From assembly GCF_004348735.1 (NCBI RefSeq), contig NZ_SMKT01000032.1, positions 1 through 64,000 on the forward strand: 64,000 nucleotides of DNA. Direction: 5' to 3'. The stretch is from Actinomadura sp. KC06 (lineage in GTDB: Bacteria > Actinomycetota > Actinomycetes > Streptosporangiales > Streptosporangiaceae). The translations under genes and the position numbers were made by a program. The notes under the pieces were generated by a model. That model did not search any database, was not told the DNA's origin, and saw nothing but the letters and a program-made list of their open reading frames with translations. Below, one piece after another: positions 1 through 7,879 of this stretch; the stretch's first letter is position 1; each line of letters begins with the position of its first letter.

Positions 1-1414
1 GGGTCAGGCGGCGGGCCAGGAGGCGGGCGAAGGTCAAGGCCGGGGTCACCAGCATGCCGCCGCAGAAGCTGTTGCCGCAGGTGGCGGCGGCGCCGATCAG
101 CTCGCCCAGCGCGTAGACGCCCTCCATCGGGGTGCCGTCCGTGCGGCGGACGCGCAGGTGCTCGTCGACGTCCACGCCCGCGAACGTGACGAGGGTGATC
201 GCATGGTTCTCCATCGCGAAGAACGGAGGCTCCGCGATGGGGGCGGGCAGGTGACCGCGGCCGAAATCGGCGTCGTGGCCTGACGCGACCGCCTTGTTGT
301 AGCGGTCGACAGTGTCTTCCAAGCCGGATGGGTCTATGCCCGTGAGCGCGGCCAGGCCAGCGATGGTGTCCGCCTTGTGGACGCCCGCGCGCACGCCCGC
401 CTTCGCCAGCACGTCGTCCGGGCTCCAGCCGATGACCATCGGGACGGAGTTGAGCCGTGCAGTGTCGTCGAAGACCGTCCAGAAGGTGCCGTCGGTGGAC
501 GAGGCCAGCGCGCGTTCCTTGCGGTCGATGCTGGGCTCGTCCTCGGCGACGAACCGGCGTCCGGCGCGGTCGACGTAGATCTCCCAGGGGAGGCGCTCGG
601 TGGCGACCAGCAGCGGGCGCTCGCCGAAGTACGCCCTGCCCGGCGTGGTCGGGTGCGGGAGCCCGCCGAAGGTCGGCAGGTACTGCCCGCGCCCGGCGAT
701 CGCGGCGCCCGCGTCGCGGGCGATGACCAGGCCGTCGCCGGTGGACGTCGGATGCGCGGCGCTGACCAGCGGAACGCCCTCGATCTCCTGGAACAGGACG
801 TCGTCGGACGCGAACCCGCCCGTGGCGAGGACGATCGCGGGAGCCGTCACCTCGATCTCGTCCACACCGCCGCGCAGGACCGTGACGCGCGGCGCGGCGC
901 CGGCGTGCTCGATGAGGCCGACGGCGGTGCTGCCGAGCCACAGGTCGACGCGTCCGGCGGCGATCTGCTCGTCCAGCAGCCTTTTCAGGACGGCGAGGAT
1001 GGACAGCCCGGCGTCCTTGCCGTAGTAGGTGCGGGGCACGCCGTACGGCTCGTGGCCGTAGACGAGGCGCGGCGTCTCGGGCGCGAACTCGAAGCCGAGG
1101 TCGTCCAGCCAGTCGATGGTCTCGGGCGCGTTGCGGGCGGCGAGCTCCACGAGGTCGGCGCGGGCGGTGCCGCCGCTGATCCGCTCGATGTCGGCGAGAT
1201 GCGCCTCGACGGTGTCGTCGATGCCGCGCTCGCGCTGGCGCCGGGTCCCCGCGGCGGACAGGTGCCCGCCGGTGGTGTGCAGGGTGCCGCCGATCCGGGA
1301 GTCCTTCTCGACCAGCAGCACGCGGGCGCCGCGTCCCGCCGCCTCGGCGGCGCACGGGATGCCCCCGGTGCCCGCTCCGACGATGACGAGGTCGTACCGC
1401 TGGGCCGTCGTCAC
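1..1414 (-). CDS. FAD-dependent dehydrogenase (fumarate reductase/KstD-like flavoprotein), 3' end missing
   Basis: Predicted soluble flavoprotein of the FAD_binding_2 family (fumarate reductase, 3-ketosteroid dehydrogenase and relatives), which moves hydride between a substrate C-C bond and FAD. Seen: N-terminal Rossmann motif VIVGAGTGG at residues 10-18, an acidic strand end LLVEKD, the family block GRRFVAEDEPS in the middle, and SFCGGMLVTPALT near the C terminus. The start is GTG at 1414 with GGAGGG six bases upstream. 471 codons are visible and the gene runs off the left edge with probably only a few residues missing. It is divergent from the VOC gene at 1536 across two operator-like palindromes. 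A paralogue at 46716-48128 shares the same blocks, so both probably act on related ring or enoyl substrates. The substrate is unknown. Confidence 0.85.
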   Translation of the reverse strand, partial: MTTAQRYDLVIVGAGTGGIPCAAEAAGRGARVLLVEKDSRIGGTLHTTGGHLSAAGTRRQRERGIDDTVEAHLADIERISGGTARADLVELAARNAPETIDWLDDLGFEFAPETPRLVYGHEPYGVPRTYYGKDAGLSILAVLKRLLDEQIAAGRVDLWLGSTAVGLIEHAGAAPRVTVLRGGVDEIEVTAPAIVLATGGFASDDVLFQEIEGVPLVSAAHPTSTGDGLVIARDAGAAIAGRGQYLPTFGGLPHPTTPGRAYFGERPLLVATERLPWEIYVDRAGRRFVAEDEPSIDRKERALASSTDGTFWTVFDDTARLNSVPMVIGWSPDDVLAKAGVRAGVHKADTIAGLAALTGIDPSGLEDTVDRYNKAVASGHDADFGRGHLPAPIAEPPFFAMENHAITLVTFAGVDVDEHLRVRRTDGTPMEGVYALGELIGAAATCGNSFCGGMLVTPALTFARLLARRLT

Positions 1415-1423
1415 GATCCCTCC

Positions 1424-1440
1424 GTTCCGATCATGGGAAC
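1424..1440. promoter_or_regulatory. IclR-like operator, GTTCC-N7-GGAAC
   Basis: GTTCC GATCATG GGAAC, both arms perfect. It sits 9 bp before the GTG of the left flavoprotein gene, in the divergent region with the VOC gene. Same motif as at 3803, 6667, 8803, 9426, 9481, 10849, 16805, 18385, 20776, 30404 and 38347. Assignment to an IclR protein is inference from palindrome type and the three IclR genes nearby. Confidence 0.65.
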
Positions 1441-1475
1441 GATGTTTCATTAATGCTGATATGTTGCGTGGCTTT

Positions 1476-1490
1476 AAAGGTCAGACACAA
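1476..1490. promoter_or_regulatory. FadR/GntR-like operator, GTCAGAC core
   Basis: AAAG GTCAGAC ACAA: 7-bp palindromic core with A-rich left flank, matching the GT-N3-AC core typical of FadR-subfamily GntR operators. It lies 52 bp from the IclR-like site at 1424 and 46 bp before the VOC start. The same core occurs at 3858, 10791, 18474 and 20836. Confidence 0.55.
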
Positions 1491-1535
1491 GGGCCGTCTC
1501 ACTTACTGGAATGCCGTCCCGCTGGAGGTGGTGAC

Positions 1536-2357
1536 ATGCCGCTCGGAGCCGTCGTCGAGGCCGTGGTGGGGACGCGCGATCTCGACGCGTCCATCGCCTT
1601 CCACACGCGGGCGTTCGACCTGGACGTGCTCGCCCGCGACGCGGGCGGCGCGCTCCTCGGAGGTCCGGGAGGCGACACCGGCCTGCTCCGCCTGGCCGCC
1701 GTGCCGGGGGCGCCTGAGACGCCCTCCCCCAGGCTCTGGGACGTCGGGCCGCGGCTGCTCGGCATCTACTCCCGCGACCTGGAGCGGACGGCCACCGCGA
1801 TCGACGCCGCCGGGGGCCGGTCCCGTCCGCGCGTGACCTACCCGTACGGCGCGGCGACGCTCAGCGAGTTCGTCGCGCTCGGCGCGGACGGCGTCTGGTG
1901 GACGATCCCGCGCGCCGCCACCGGGCACCGGCCGAGCCCCGCCCTGGAGGCCGACCCCGGACGGCTGCACGGCGAACTGCACACCGCGGTGATCGTCCCG
2001 GACGATCACGACGCCGCCGTCGCGTTCTTCGCCGGGGCGGGCGGCCTGGAGATCCTCTTCGAGGGCGAGATGTCGGGCGAGCCGTTCGACCGGATGACGG
2101 GCATGCCCGCGGACGCGTCCCTCCGGCTGACGTTCCTCGTCTCGTCCGGCCACCCGCCAGCCCGGCTGGAGATCATGTCGTTCGCCGGGGTGGACGCCGC
2201 GGACCGCACCGGCGGCCCGCTCGGGCTGCGCCGCCTGGTGTTCGCGTCCGACACCCCGGACGAGACCCGGAACGCCCTGCTCAAGGCCGGTGCCGTACCT
2301 CTCGGCGCGAACGCGCTGCGCGGCCCGGCCGGGATCGAGATCGAACTGCGCGGCTGA
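1536..2357 (+). CDS. Two-domain VOC (glyoxalase/dioxygenase-fold) protein
   Basis: 273 residues with two vicinal-oxygen-chelate modules: residues about 4-130 (opening VVGTRDLDASIAFH) and about 145-270 (opening LHTAVIVPDDHDAAVAFF). The family includes glyoxalases, extradiol dioxygenases, epimerases and resistance proteins; the reaction cannot be read from sequence. The start is ATG with GGAGGTG six bases upstream. It is one of four paralogous two-domain VOC genes here (others at 6699, 7880 and 37444). All share an L-x-x-E-L or R-H-x-E-L segment at the start of domain 2. It is convergent with the aldehyde dehydrogenase at 2368, with only 10 bp between them. Confidence 0.85.
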   Translation: MPLGAVVEAVVGTRDLDASIAFHTRAFDLDVLARDAGGALLGGPGGDTGLLRLAAVPGAPETPSPRLWDVGPRLLGIYSRDLERTATAIDAAGGRSRPRVTYPYGAATLSEFVALGADGVWWTIPRAATGHRPSPALEADPGRLHGELHTAVIVPDDHDAAVAFFAGAGGLEILFEGEMSGEPFDRMTGMPADASLRLTFLVSSGHPPARLEIMSFAGVDAADRTGGPLGLRRLVFASDTPDETRNALLKAGAVPLGANALRGPAGIEIELRG

Positions 2358-2367
2358 GCCGTCCCGG

Positions 2368-3783
2368 TCACGCGAACCACCAGGGCGCCCTGTCCTCCGG
2401 CGAGCGGATGAGGAAGGAGCGCTGCCGCTGGAAGCGCCGGATGGAGGCCGCGCCCATCCGCGACCCGCCGAGCCCGGACGACTTGAAGGCGTTCTTCTCC
2501 CCGTCCTGGACGAAGCCGGTGAGGGAGGCGTCGTTGACGCTGATCCCGCCCGCCTCCAGCCGCCGGCCGACCGCCAGCGCCGCCTCCGTGGTGGACGCGA
2601 ACACGGCCGCCGACAGCCCGAACTCGCTGTCGTTGGCCAGCGCCACCGCCTCGTCGTCGTCCGCGAACGGCATGACGGGCAGCACCGGGCCGAACGTCTC
2701 CTCCCGCATGACCTTCATCCCGTGGTCGACCCCGGTGAGGACGGTCGGCTCCAGGTAGGCGCCGCCGCCGAGCTCGCGGATCTCGCCGCCGCAGCGGACC
2801 GCCGCGCCGCGGGCGACGGCGTCCGCGAGATGGTCCTCGATGATCGCGATCTGCGCGGCGGAGATGATGGGGCCGAGCTCGCCGTCCGTCACGTCCGGGT
2901 AGGCGAGGCCGACCTTGCGGGCGCGCGCGACGAGCAGCTCGACGAACTCGTCGTGCACCGGCTCGGCGACGTAGACGCGTTCGATCGACATGCAGGAGTG
3001 GCCGGTGTTGACCGTCCCGCCGTAGAGGACCGCCTGCGCGGCGCGGTCGAGATCGGCGTCCGCGCGGACGATCGCGGGGTCCTTGCCGCCGAGTTCCAGG
3101 AACGCGGGGATGAACCGGGCCGCCGCGGCGGCGCCGACCGCCCGGCCGGTGCGGACGCTGCCGGTGAAGCAGACCAGGTCGACGGTGTCAACGACCGCCG
3201 TGCCCGTCGCGCCGTCGCCGTCGATGACGGTGAAGACGCCGTCCAGCTCGGGGACGGCCGCGACGCGGTCGCGCAGGACGCCGGCGAACCGCGGCGTGAT
3301 CTCGCTCGGCTTGAGCAGCACGGCGGACCCGGCGAGCAGCGCGGGGACGGCGTCGATCATCGCGAGGAGCAGCGGGAAGTTCCACGGGCTGATCGCGCCG
3401 ACCAGCGGATACGGCAGCGGGTCCTGGCGCAGCGCGATGCCCGGCATCGAGGTCGGGACGGCGTCGTCCGCGGCGAGCAGTTCCGGGGCGCGGTCGCACC
3501 AGCGGCCGAGGGACGCGACGACGCCGTCGACCTCCAGCCGGGAGACCGGCAGCCGCCCGGTGTCGTCGACCAGCGCCGCGACCATCGCGTCCGCTCCTTC
3601 GGCGATGGCGTCGCGGAGGGCGCGCAGGGCGTCGGCCCGTCCCCGCGGCCCGCGGGCATGCCAGGCGGGCTGCGCGGCGCGGGCGCGGGCCGCCGCCGCG
3701 CGGACGTCGTCGGCGCCCGCGCAAATGAGGGTGTGATCCACGCGTCCCGTGCGGGGGTCGCGCACGCCGAGCTGTCGTCCCAT
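2368..3783 (-). CDS. NAD(P)-dependent aldehyde dehydrogenase
   Basis: 471 residues, a full-length ALDH superfamily member that oxidises an aldehyde (or semialdehyde) to the acid. Seen: GAISPWNFPLLL (cofactor strand), FTGSVRTGRAVG (nucleotide-binding loop), the general-base motif LELGGKD and the cysteine loop NTGHSCMSIERV, where Cys is the predicted nucleophile; also EETFGPVLPV near the C terminus. The chosen start is ATG at 3783 because GGGAGG precedes it; an upstream in-frame extension would run through the operator at 3803. It probably serves a catabolic aldehyde made by the cluster. Two further ALDHs lie at 33710 and 35133. Confidence 0.9.
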   Translation of the reverse strand: MGRQLGVRDPRTGRVDHTLICAGADDVRAAAARARAAQPAWHARGPRGRADALRALRDAIAEGADAMVAALVDDTGRLPVSRLEVDGVVASLGRWCDRAPELLAADDAVPTSMPGIALRQDPLPYPLVGAISPWNFPLLLAMIDAVPALLAGSAVLLKPSEITPRFAGVLRDRVAAVPELDGVFTVIDGDGATGTAVVDTVDLVCFTGSVRTGRAVGAAAAARFIPAFLELGGKDPAIVRADADLDRAAQAVLYGGTVNTGHSCMSIERVYVAEPVHDEFVELLVARARKVGLAYPDVTDGELGPIISAAQIAIIEDHLADAVARGAAVRCGGEIRELGGGAYLEPTVLTGVDHGMKVMREETFGPVLPVMPFADDDEAVALANDSEFGLSAAVFASTTEAALAVGRRLEAGGISVNDASLTGFVQDGEKNAFKSSGLGGSRMGAASIRRFQRQRSFLIRSPEDRAPWWFA

Positions 3784-3802
3784 CGAAGCCTCCCGAGAAC
3801 CT

Positions 3803-3819
3803 GTTCCGCCGACAGTAAC
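3803..3819. promoter_or_regulatory. IclR-like operator (one imperfect arm)
   Basis: GTTCC GCCGACA GTAAC, 17 bp, one mismatch to the shared palindrome. It lies between the divergent ALDH (start 3783) and membrane protein (start 3885). A second GTTCC...GGAAT pair at 3823-3841 has a 9-bp spacer and may be an accessory site. Confidence 0.5.
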
Positions 3820-3853
3820 GCTGTTCCGTCTCACTCGGAATGATGGTACGAAT

Positions 3854-3868
3854 AACAGTCTGACGTTT
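3854..3868. promoter_or_regulatory. FadR/GntR-like operator, GTCTGAC core
   Basis: AACA GTCTGAC GTTT, near-perfect 15-bp palindrome 17 bp upstream of the GTG of the membrane protein gene and 51 bp from the IclR-like site at 3803. Confidence 0.55.
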
Positions 3869-3884
3869 CCCGACGGAGGGCTTC

Positions 3885-4598
3885 GTGATCGGCACGCACG
3901 GTTGGACGCTGCACAGCTGGGCGATCCTGCTGCACATCGTCCTGTTCGCCTACTGGCTGGGCGGGGACCTCGGCGTCTTCTACTCCAGCCGGTTCATCCT
4001 GAAGCCGGAGCTGTCCGCCGAGGCCCGCGGGATCGCCGTCAAGATCATGCACGTGGTCGACATGTCGCCGCGGATCTGCCTGGTGCTGTTCCTGCCGAGC
4101 GGCATCACGCTGATGGCGGCGGACGACCTCGGCCGCGACGTCTTCGGCGGCTGGCGGCTCGCCGCCGTCTGGACCCTCGCGCTGGGCTGGCTCTGGCTCG
4201 TGATCGCCGACTACCGGCGGCGTCCCGGACGGTTCGGCGTCCTCGTCCACCGGACGGACCTCGCCGTCCGCATCGGCCTCGTCGCCGCCCTCCTCGGCGC
4301 CGCCGCCTACACGTTCGCGGCGGACGAGCCGTTCGGCGTGACGTCCAACCCGAAGTGGCTCGCGGGCAAGGTCGTCGCGTACGCGCTCTGCATCGCGGGC
4401 GGCCTGATGATCCGGGTGAAGCTCCGGCCGTTCGGCGCGGCGTGGGCGACGCTGGTGAGCAAGGGCAGCGACCCGGCGGTGGAGCGCGACATCCGCGGCG
4501 CCGTCCAGGGCAGCATCCCGTACGTCCTCGCGATCTGGACGCTCGTGGTCGTCGCGGCGCTGCTCGGCGTCGTCAAGCCCGGGACGACGGCGTACTGA
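3885..4598 (+). CDS. Six-helix integral membrane protein of unknown function
   Basis: 237 residues. Hydrophobic segments lie at about 8-30, 53-73, 84-104, 118-140, 152-172 and 211-231, so about six membrane helices with short loops are predicted. The first helix contains WLGGDLGVFYSS. No catalytic or transport motif is recognised; the layout is loosely like CopD/DUF2269-type small membrane proteins, but this is not secure. GTG start with GGAGGG just upstream. The promoter region carries both regulon palindromes, so it is probably co-controlled with the divergent ALDH and may carry a substrate, electrons or a metal for the pathway. It is convergent with the IclR gene at 4617. Confidence 0.75.
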   Translation: MIGTHGWTLHSWAILLHIVLFAYWLGGDLGVFYSSRFILKPELSAEARGIAVKIMHVVDMSPRICLVLFLPSGITLMAADDLGRDVFGGWRLAAVWTLALGWLWLVIADYRRRPGRFGVLVHRTDLAVRIGLVAALLGAAAYTFAADEPFGVTSNPKWLAGKVVAYALCIAGGLMIRVKLRPFGAAWATLVSKGSDPAVERDIRGAVQGSIPYVLAIWTLVVVAALLGVVKPGTTAY

Positions 4599-4616
4599 AT
4601 GCGCGCGGAGAAGGCG

Positions 4617-5504
4617 TCAGGCGGCGCGGTGGCCGAACCGCTCCGACAGCCGCCGCACGGTCTGCAGCAGCGCGGCGGCGCAGGCCTCGGCCTCCTCGCT
4701 GAACCGCTCGACCGGCCCGCTGACGCTGATGACCGCGATCGGCCGGTCGTGCTGGTCGAGGATCGGCGCGGCCACCGACGCCGCGCCCGCCTGCCGCTCG
4801 GCGGTCGAGCGGGCGTAGCCGCGGGCCCGGATGTCGGCGATCTCGCGCCGCAGCCGCGACGCGTTCGCGATCGTCGCCGGCGTGAGCTGCTCCAGCGCGG
4901 GCTGCGCCAGGTAGTGCGCGATCTCGTCGTCGGACAGGAAGGCCAGGAACGCCTTGGACGACGCGCCCGCGTGCAGCGGGTACGGCCGGCCGAGCGTCAC
5001 CGACATGATCAGCTCGCGGCGCGGGGTGACCTGGTCGATGTAGGAGCGCGTCCAGCCGGACCTGACCGACAGCGTCGCGGTCTCCGACGTCCGCTCGGAC
5101 AGCGCGACGAGCTCGGGACGGGCGACCGTCCGGACGTCGATCCGCTCCAGATACGCCATGCCGAGCTTCATCGCGCCGATGCCGAGCGAGTAGCGGCGGG
5201 TCGCCTCGTCCAGCTCGATCAGCCCGCGCAGGCGCAGCGACGAGAGGATGCGGTGCACGGCCGCCTTCGACATGCCCAGCGCGTTCGCCACCTCGGTGAC
5301 GCCGAGCGTCGCCGACCGCTGCTCGGCGAAGAACATCAGGACGTCGGCCGCCCGTTCCACCGTGGCGATCGTCTGCCCGGACCCGGCGGTCTGGCGCGAG
5401 CCCGGCGCGGTCTCCGTGCCCTGCCCGGCGTCGGTGCCCTGCCCGGCGTCCGCGGCCTCCGGCCCGCGCGGGGAACGCTCGCTCGGCTGAGCGCTGCTGC
5501 TCAT
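4617..5504 (-). CDS. IclR-family transcriptional regulator 1
   Basis: 295 residues. Winged helix-turn-helix at about 60-125 (LGVTEVANALGMSKAAVHRI) followed by an IclR effector-binding domain containing PLHAGASSKAFLAFL. IclR proteins bind short palindromes as dimers or tetramers and release or activate on binding a small acid or CoA-pathway metabolite. The N-terminal 50 residues are a Gln/Gly/Thr-rich linker with a repeated DAGQGT segment. Start ATG 5504, preceded by GGAAGGA; an upstream in-frame extension lacks a ribosome site. It closely resembles the IclR proteins at 9872 and 36620. The region to the divergent SnoaL gene holds only weak operator-like matches (5562-5578 and 5582-5598). Confidence 0.93.
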   Translation of the reverse strand: MSSSAQPSERSPRGPEAADAGQGTDAGQGTETAPGSRQTAGSGQTIATVERAADVLMFFAEQRSATLGVTEVANALGMSKAAVHRILSSLRLRGLIELDEATRRYSLGIGAMKLGMAYLERIDVRTVARPELVALSERTSETATLSVRSGWTRSYIDQVTPRRELIMSVTLGRPYPLHAGASSKAFLAFLSDDEIAHYLAQPALEQLTPATIANASRLRREIADIRARGYARSTAERQAGAASVAAPILDQHDRPIAVISVSGPVERFSEEAEACAAALLQTVRRLSERFGHRAA

Positions 5505-5676
5505 GGACGTGGTCCTTCCCGATCCCGGCCGCCGCGCACGGCGGACGCCGGGACGATATCCGTTTCGATCAGTGTAAAACCGTTCCGTCTCCCAGGACGG
5601 TCCCGAGCGCTTCGGAAACCCTAGCCCACTCGCCGCATCATCCACGATCACGCCGCCCGATCCGGGAGGAACAGCG

Positions 5677-6123
5677 ATGAAGACTCCGCTCGCCGCCGTC
5701 GAGGACATGATCCAGGCCGTCATCGACCGCGATCTCGACGCCGTCCTGGACGCGTTCTCCAGCGAACCCGACGCCTACGTCTTCCCCGAGGGCCCGCGCT
5801 GGACGACGCGCGGCGGCGACCGCATCGAGCGGGGCTGGCGCGCGTACTTCGAGGCGCCCGTCGGGATCGACGCCTTCCGGTGGGCCGAGGGCCCGCACCT
5901 CTTCGAGAGCGACACCCTCGGCCAGGTGACCGGGGTCGTCGACTACGACGTCCACGGCGACGGCCGCGAGGGCCGGCTGCGGATGCGGATGACCTGGCTG
6001 CTGCGCCGGGAGCGGGACCGGTGGCGGGTCGTCCACGAGCACGGCTCGCAGCCGCTCGCCGACCCGTACGGCGCGGGCGACTGGTGGCCGGACGGCGCCC
6101 GCCCGCTCGGCACGGGCGCCTGA
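5677..6123 (+). CDS. SnoaL/NTF2-like protein
   Basis: 148 residues in the NTF2-like cone fold (SnoaL-like/DUF4440 group): an N-terminal helix with AVIDRDLDAVLDAFS, then RWTTRGGDRIERGWRAYF and a C-terminal strand pair (MRMTWLLRRERDRWRVVHEHGS). Family members are small isomerases, hydratases or ligand-binding proteins; no specific activity can be assigned. ATG start with GGGAGGA ten bases upstream. It lies divergent to IclR 1 and convergent with the DUF3598-like gene, and so may be the direct target of IclR 1. A second NTF2-like protein lies at 50471. Confidence 0.85.
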   Translation: MKTPLAAVEDMIQAVIDRDLDAVLDAFSSEPDAYVFPEGPRWTTRGGDRIERGWRAYFEAPVGIDAFRWAEGPHLFESDTLGQVTGVVDYDVHGDGREGRLRMRMTWLLRRERDRWRVVHEHGSQPLADPYGAGDWWPDGARPLGTGA

Positions 6124-6132
6124 CCCGGCCGC

Positions 6133-6579
6133 TCAGCCGACCTTGGACTCGTTGATGATCGTGCGCCGCACGAGGCGGTCGCCGTCCATCCAGTGCCAGG
6201 TGCGGCACTTGTGCAGCCCGTCGCGCGACAGCTGGATCAGCTCGTAGAGGTAGTTGCCGGGGTCGCTCTTGTACGACCAGGTGAGGACGATCGCCTGCCC
6301 GTCCACCTGGCTCATCTCCCCGACGATCCGGTCGTTGTCGAAGTGGCAGACGTCGCCGCGCATGCGGCCGCCGAACTCCAGCTCCTGCACCCGGCCGTCC
6401 GCCCAGGTGTAGGTGTTGACCTGGAAGATGTCGTACGAGCCGTCCTCCGGCACCCAGCAGCGCAGGTGCGAGGCGTGCCGGTCGACGACCGTCCCCGCGG
6501 CGTCGAGGTGGACGTACTCGCCCCGCCACTCCCCGAGGTGCCTGCTGCTGATCGGCATGCCCGGAACTCCGGCGCGCAT
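6133..6579 (-). CDS. DUF3598-like (calycin-type) small protein, copy 1
   Basis: 148 residues, no signal peptide. It is mostly beta strands with the pattern W-x-G-x-Y...D-R-H-x-S...Q-V-N-x-Y-T-W-A-D-G-R and ends INESKVG. This resembles the DUF3598 lipocalin/calycin-like family, whose function is unsettled (ligand binding or isomerase-like roles have been proposed). A paralogue at 19237-19689 shares these blocks and the ending INETKVG. Start ATG 6579 is chosen over upstream codons because GGAGGAGG lies immediately before it. It is divergent from the VOC gene at 6699 across the operator at 6667. Confidence 0.75.
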   Translation of the reverse strand: MRAGVPGMPISSRHLGEWRGEYVHLDAAGTVVDRHASHLRCWVPEDGSYDIFQVNTYTWADGRVQELEFGGRMRGDVCHFDNDRIVGEMSQVDGQAIVLTWSYKSDPGNYLYELIQLSRDGLHKCRTWHWMDGDRLVRRTIINESKVG

Positions 6580-6666
6580 GGGCCTCCTCCTGTCCACGGG
6601 ATCGGCCGGACGTTGACAGCCCGGCTACGCCGAGCCTAGCGTCACCGCCGTACAAATCGAAACATG

Positions 6667-6683
6667 ATTCCACATAACGGAAC
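6667..6683. promoter_or_regulatory. IclR-like operator
   Basis: ATTCC ACATAAC GGAAC, one mismatch, 16 bp before the VOC start at 6699 and upstream of the divergent calycin gene. Confidence 0.6.
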
Positions 6684-6698
6684 ATTGAGGATACCGCC

Positions 6699-7670
6699 AT
6701 GCACGACCGCTCCACGGACCCGCTGGTGGACGGCATCACCGCCGCCCTCGTCGGCGTCACCGACTTCGGCCCCCACCTGGACTTCTTCTGCGGCAGGCTC
6801 GGCTACGAGGTGGCCGCCGAAGGCGAGGTCCCGGGCCCGGTGGCCGGCGCGCTCTGGGGCACCGGCCCGTCAGGCGTCGAGGCGATCGCCCTGAGCGCGG
6901 CCGGCGCCGACACCGGGCAGATCCACCTCGTGCGGGTACCGGAACCGCTCGCCCCGGCCGTCCGCCCGCACAACCTCGACGTCGGCCTGATCGGCATCGA
7001 CATGTACGCCAAGGACATCGAGACCGCGCACGCGCAATTCGCCGAGGCGGGCATCGGCTGGTCGTCGCCGCCCGCCACCTACGCCGTGGCCGTCGGCGAC
7101 CAGGAGGTGACGGTCACCCAGGGCGTGTGCCCGGCACCCGACGGGACGGCCGTCGTGTTCGTCCAGCCCGCCGCCGCGCGCGGCACCGCCGCCTGGGACG
7201 CCGACCCCGAGCGCCTCTACACCGAGCTGACCTCGGTGGTCTGCCACGTCCCCGACGCGGACGCCGAGATCGCGTTCTGGGGGCCGGACGGCCTCGGCAT
7301 GTCCCTCTGGTACGACGTCGTGTTCTCCTCGCCGGGCTTCGACGCCGTCGCCGATCTCCCGCCGGGCACCCGGATGCGGCTGGCGTTCCTCGCCGGGGAG
7401 CGCACGGCGCGGATCGAGGTCACGTCGGCGGAGGGCGAGCACCGGGTGGACCGGCGCCCCGTCCAGCGTCCCGGCCGATCGCTCGGACACAGCGGCTGGA
7501 CGGTCCGCACCCGCGACCTAGACGCGGTCCTGGAAGCCGTCCGCCGGACCGACGGCCAGGTCACCGCCACACCGATCGAGACCGACGACCCCTTCCACGG
7601 CAAGGCCACAGCCACATCCGTGACCACACCCAACGGCATTCCGGTCACCCTCTACGAGCCGTCCTCCTGA
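6699..7670 (+). CDS. Two-domain VOC (glyoxalase/dioxygenase-fold) protein
   Basis: 323 residues, the longest of the four VOC paralogues. Domain 1 covers about 10-150 (ITAALVGVTDFGPHLDFFCGRL) and domain 2 about 170-320 (LYTELTSVVCHVPDADAEIAFW, later GHSGWTVRTRDLDAVL). The activity is not assignable: a VOC domain can support dioxygenase, lyase, epimerase or binding roles, and full metal-ligand sets are not obvious. ATG start with GAGG upstream. The operator-like palindrome at 6667 is 16 bp before the start, where a bound repressor would block transcription. It converges on the VOC gene at 7880. Confidence 0.85.
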   Translation: MHDRSTDPLVDGITAALVGVTDFGPHLDFFCGRLGYEVAAEGEVPGPVAGALWGTGPSGVEAIALSAAGADTGQIHLVRVPEPLAPAVRPHNLDVGLIGIDMYAKDIETAHAQFAEAGIGWSSPPATYAVAVGDQEVTVTQGVCPAPDGTAVVFVQPAAARGTAAWDADPERLYTELTSVVCHVPDADAEIAFWGPDGLGMSLWYDVVFSSPGFDAVADLPPGTRMRLAFLAGERTARIEVTSAEGEHRVDRRPVQRPGRSLGHSGWTVRTRDLDAVLEAVRRTDGQVTATPIETDDPFHGKATATSVTTPNGIPVTLYEPSS

Positions 7671-7879
7671 CCCGTTGCCTCGCCTCACCGCCCACGCAAC
7701 CGCACGGCCCCGCCGTGACACAGTCCCGCCGTCGAACAAACCCGGCAACCGCGCGAACCGCCCACCACGCGGACGGGCCACCGCACGAACCGGGCCCACA
7801 CAGACCGGGCCCACACAGACCAGCTGCCGCACGGACCCGGGGGGCCGGGTGGAGCGGCGGCGTGCCGCGGCCGGGTGGG
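7671..7879. other. Short intergenic stretch between convergent VOC genes
   Basis: About 210 bp without a credible gene. It contains a perfect 15-bp tandem duplication near 7793-7822 (unit CGGGCCCACACAGAC). No clear hairpin terminator was found. Confidence 0.5.

Noticed and set aside
312-1453. Long plus-strand open frames opposite the first flavoprotein gene
   Set aside because: They encode low-complexity Arg/Gly/Ala-rich sequence with no ribosome site; the minus strand carries a clear flavoprotein with conserved blocks.
5562-5598. Possible GTTCC-type operators upstream of IclR 1 (GTTTC-N7-GTAAA and GTTCC-N7-AGGAC)
   Set aside because: Only one arm resembles the motif in each; too weak to list as sites.
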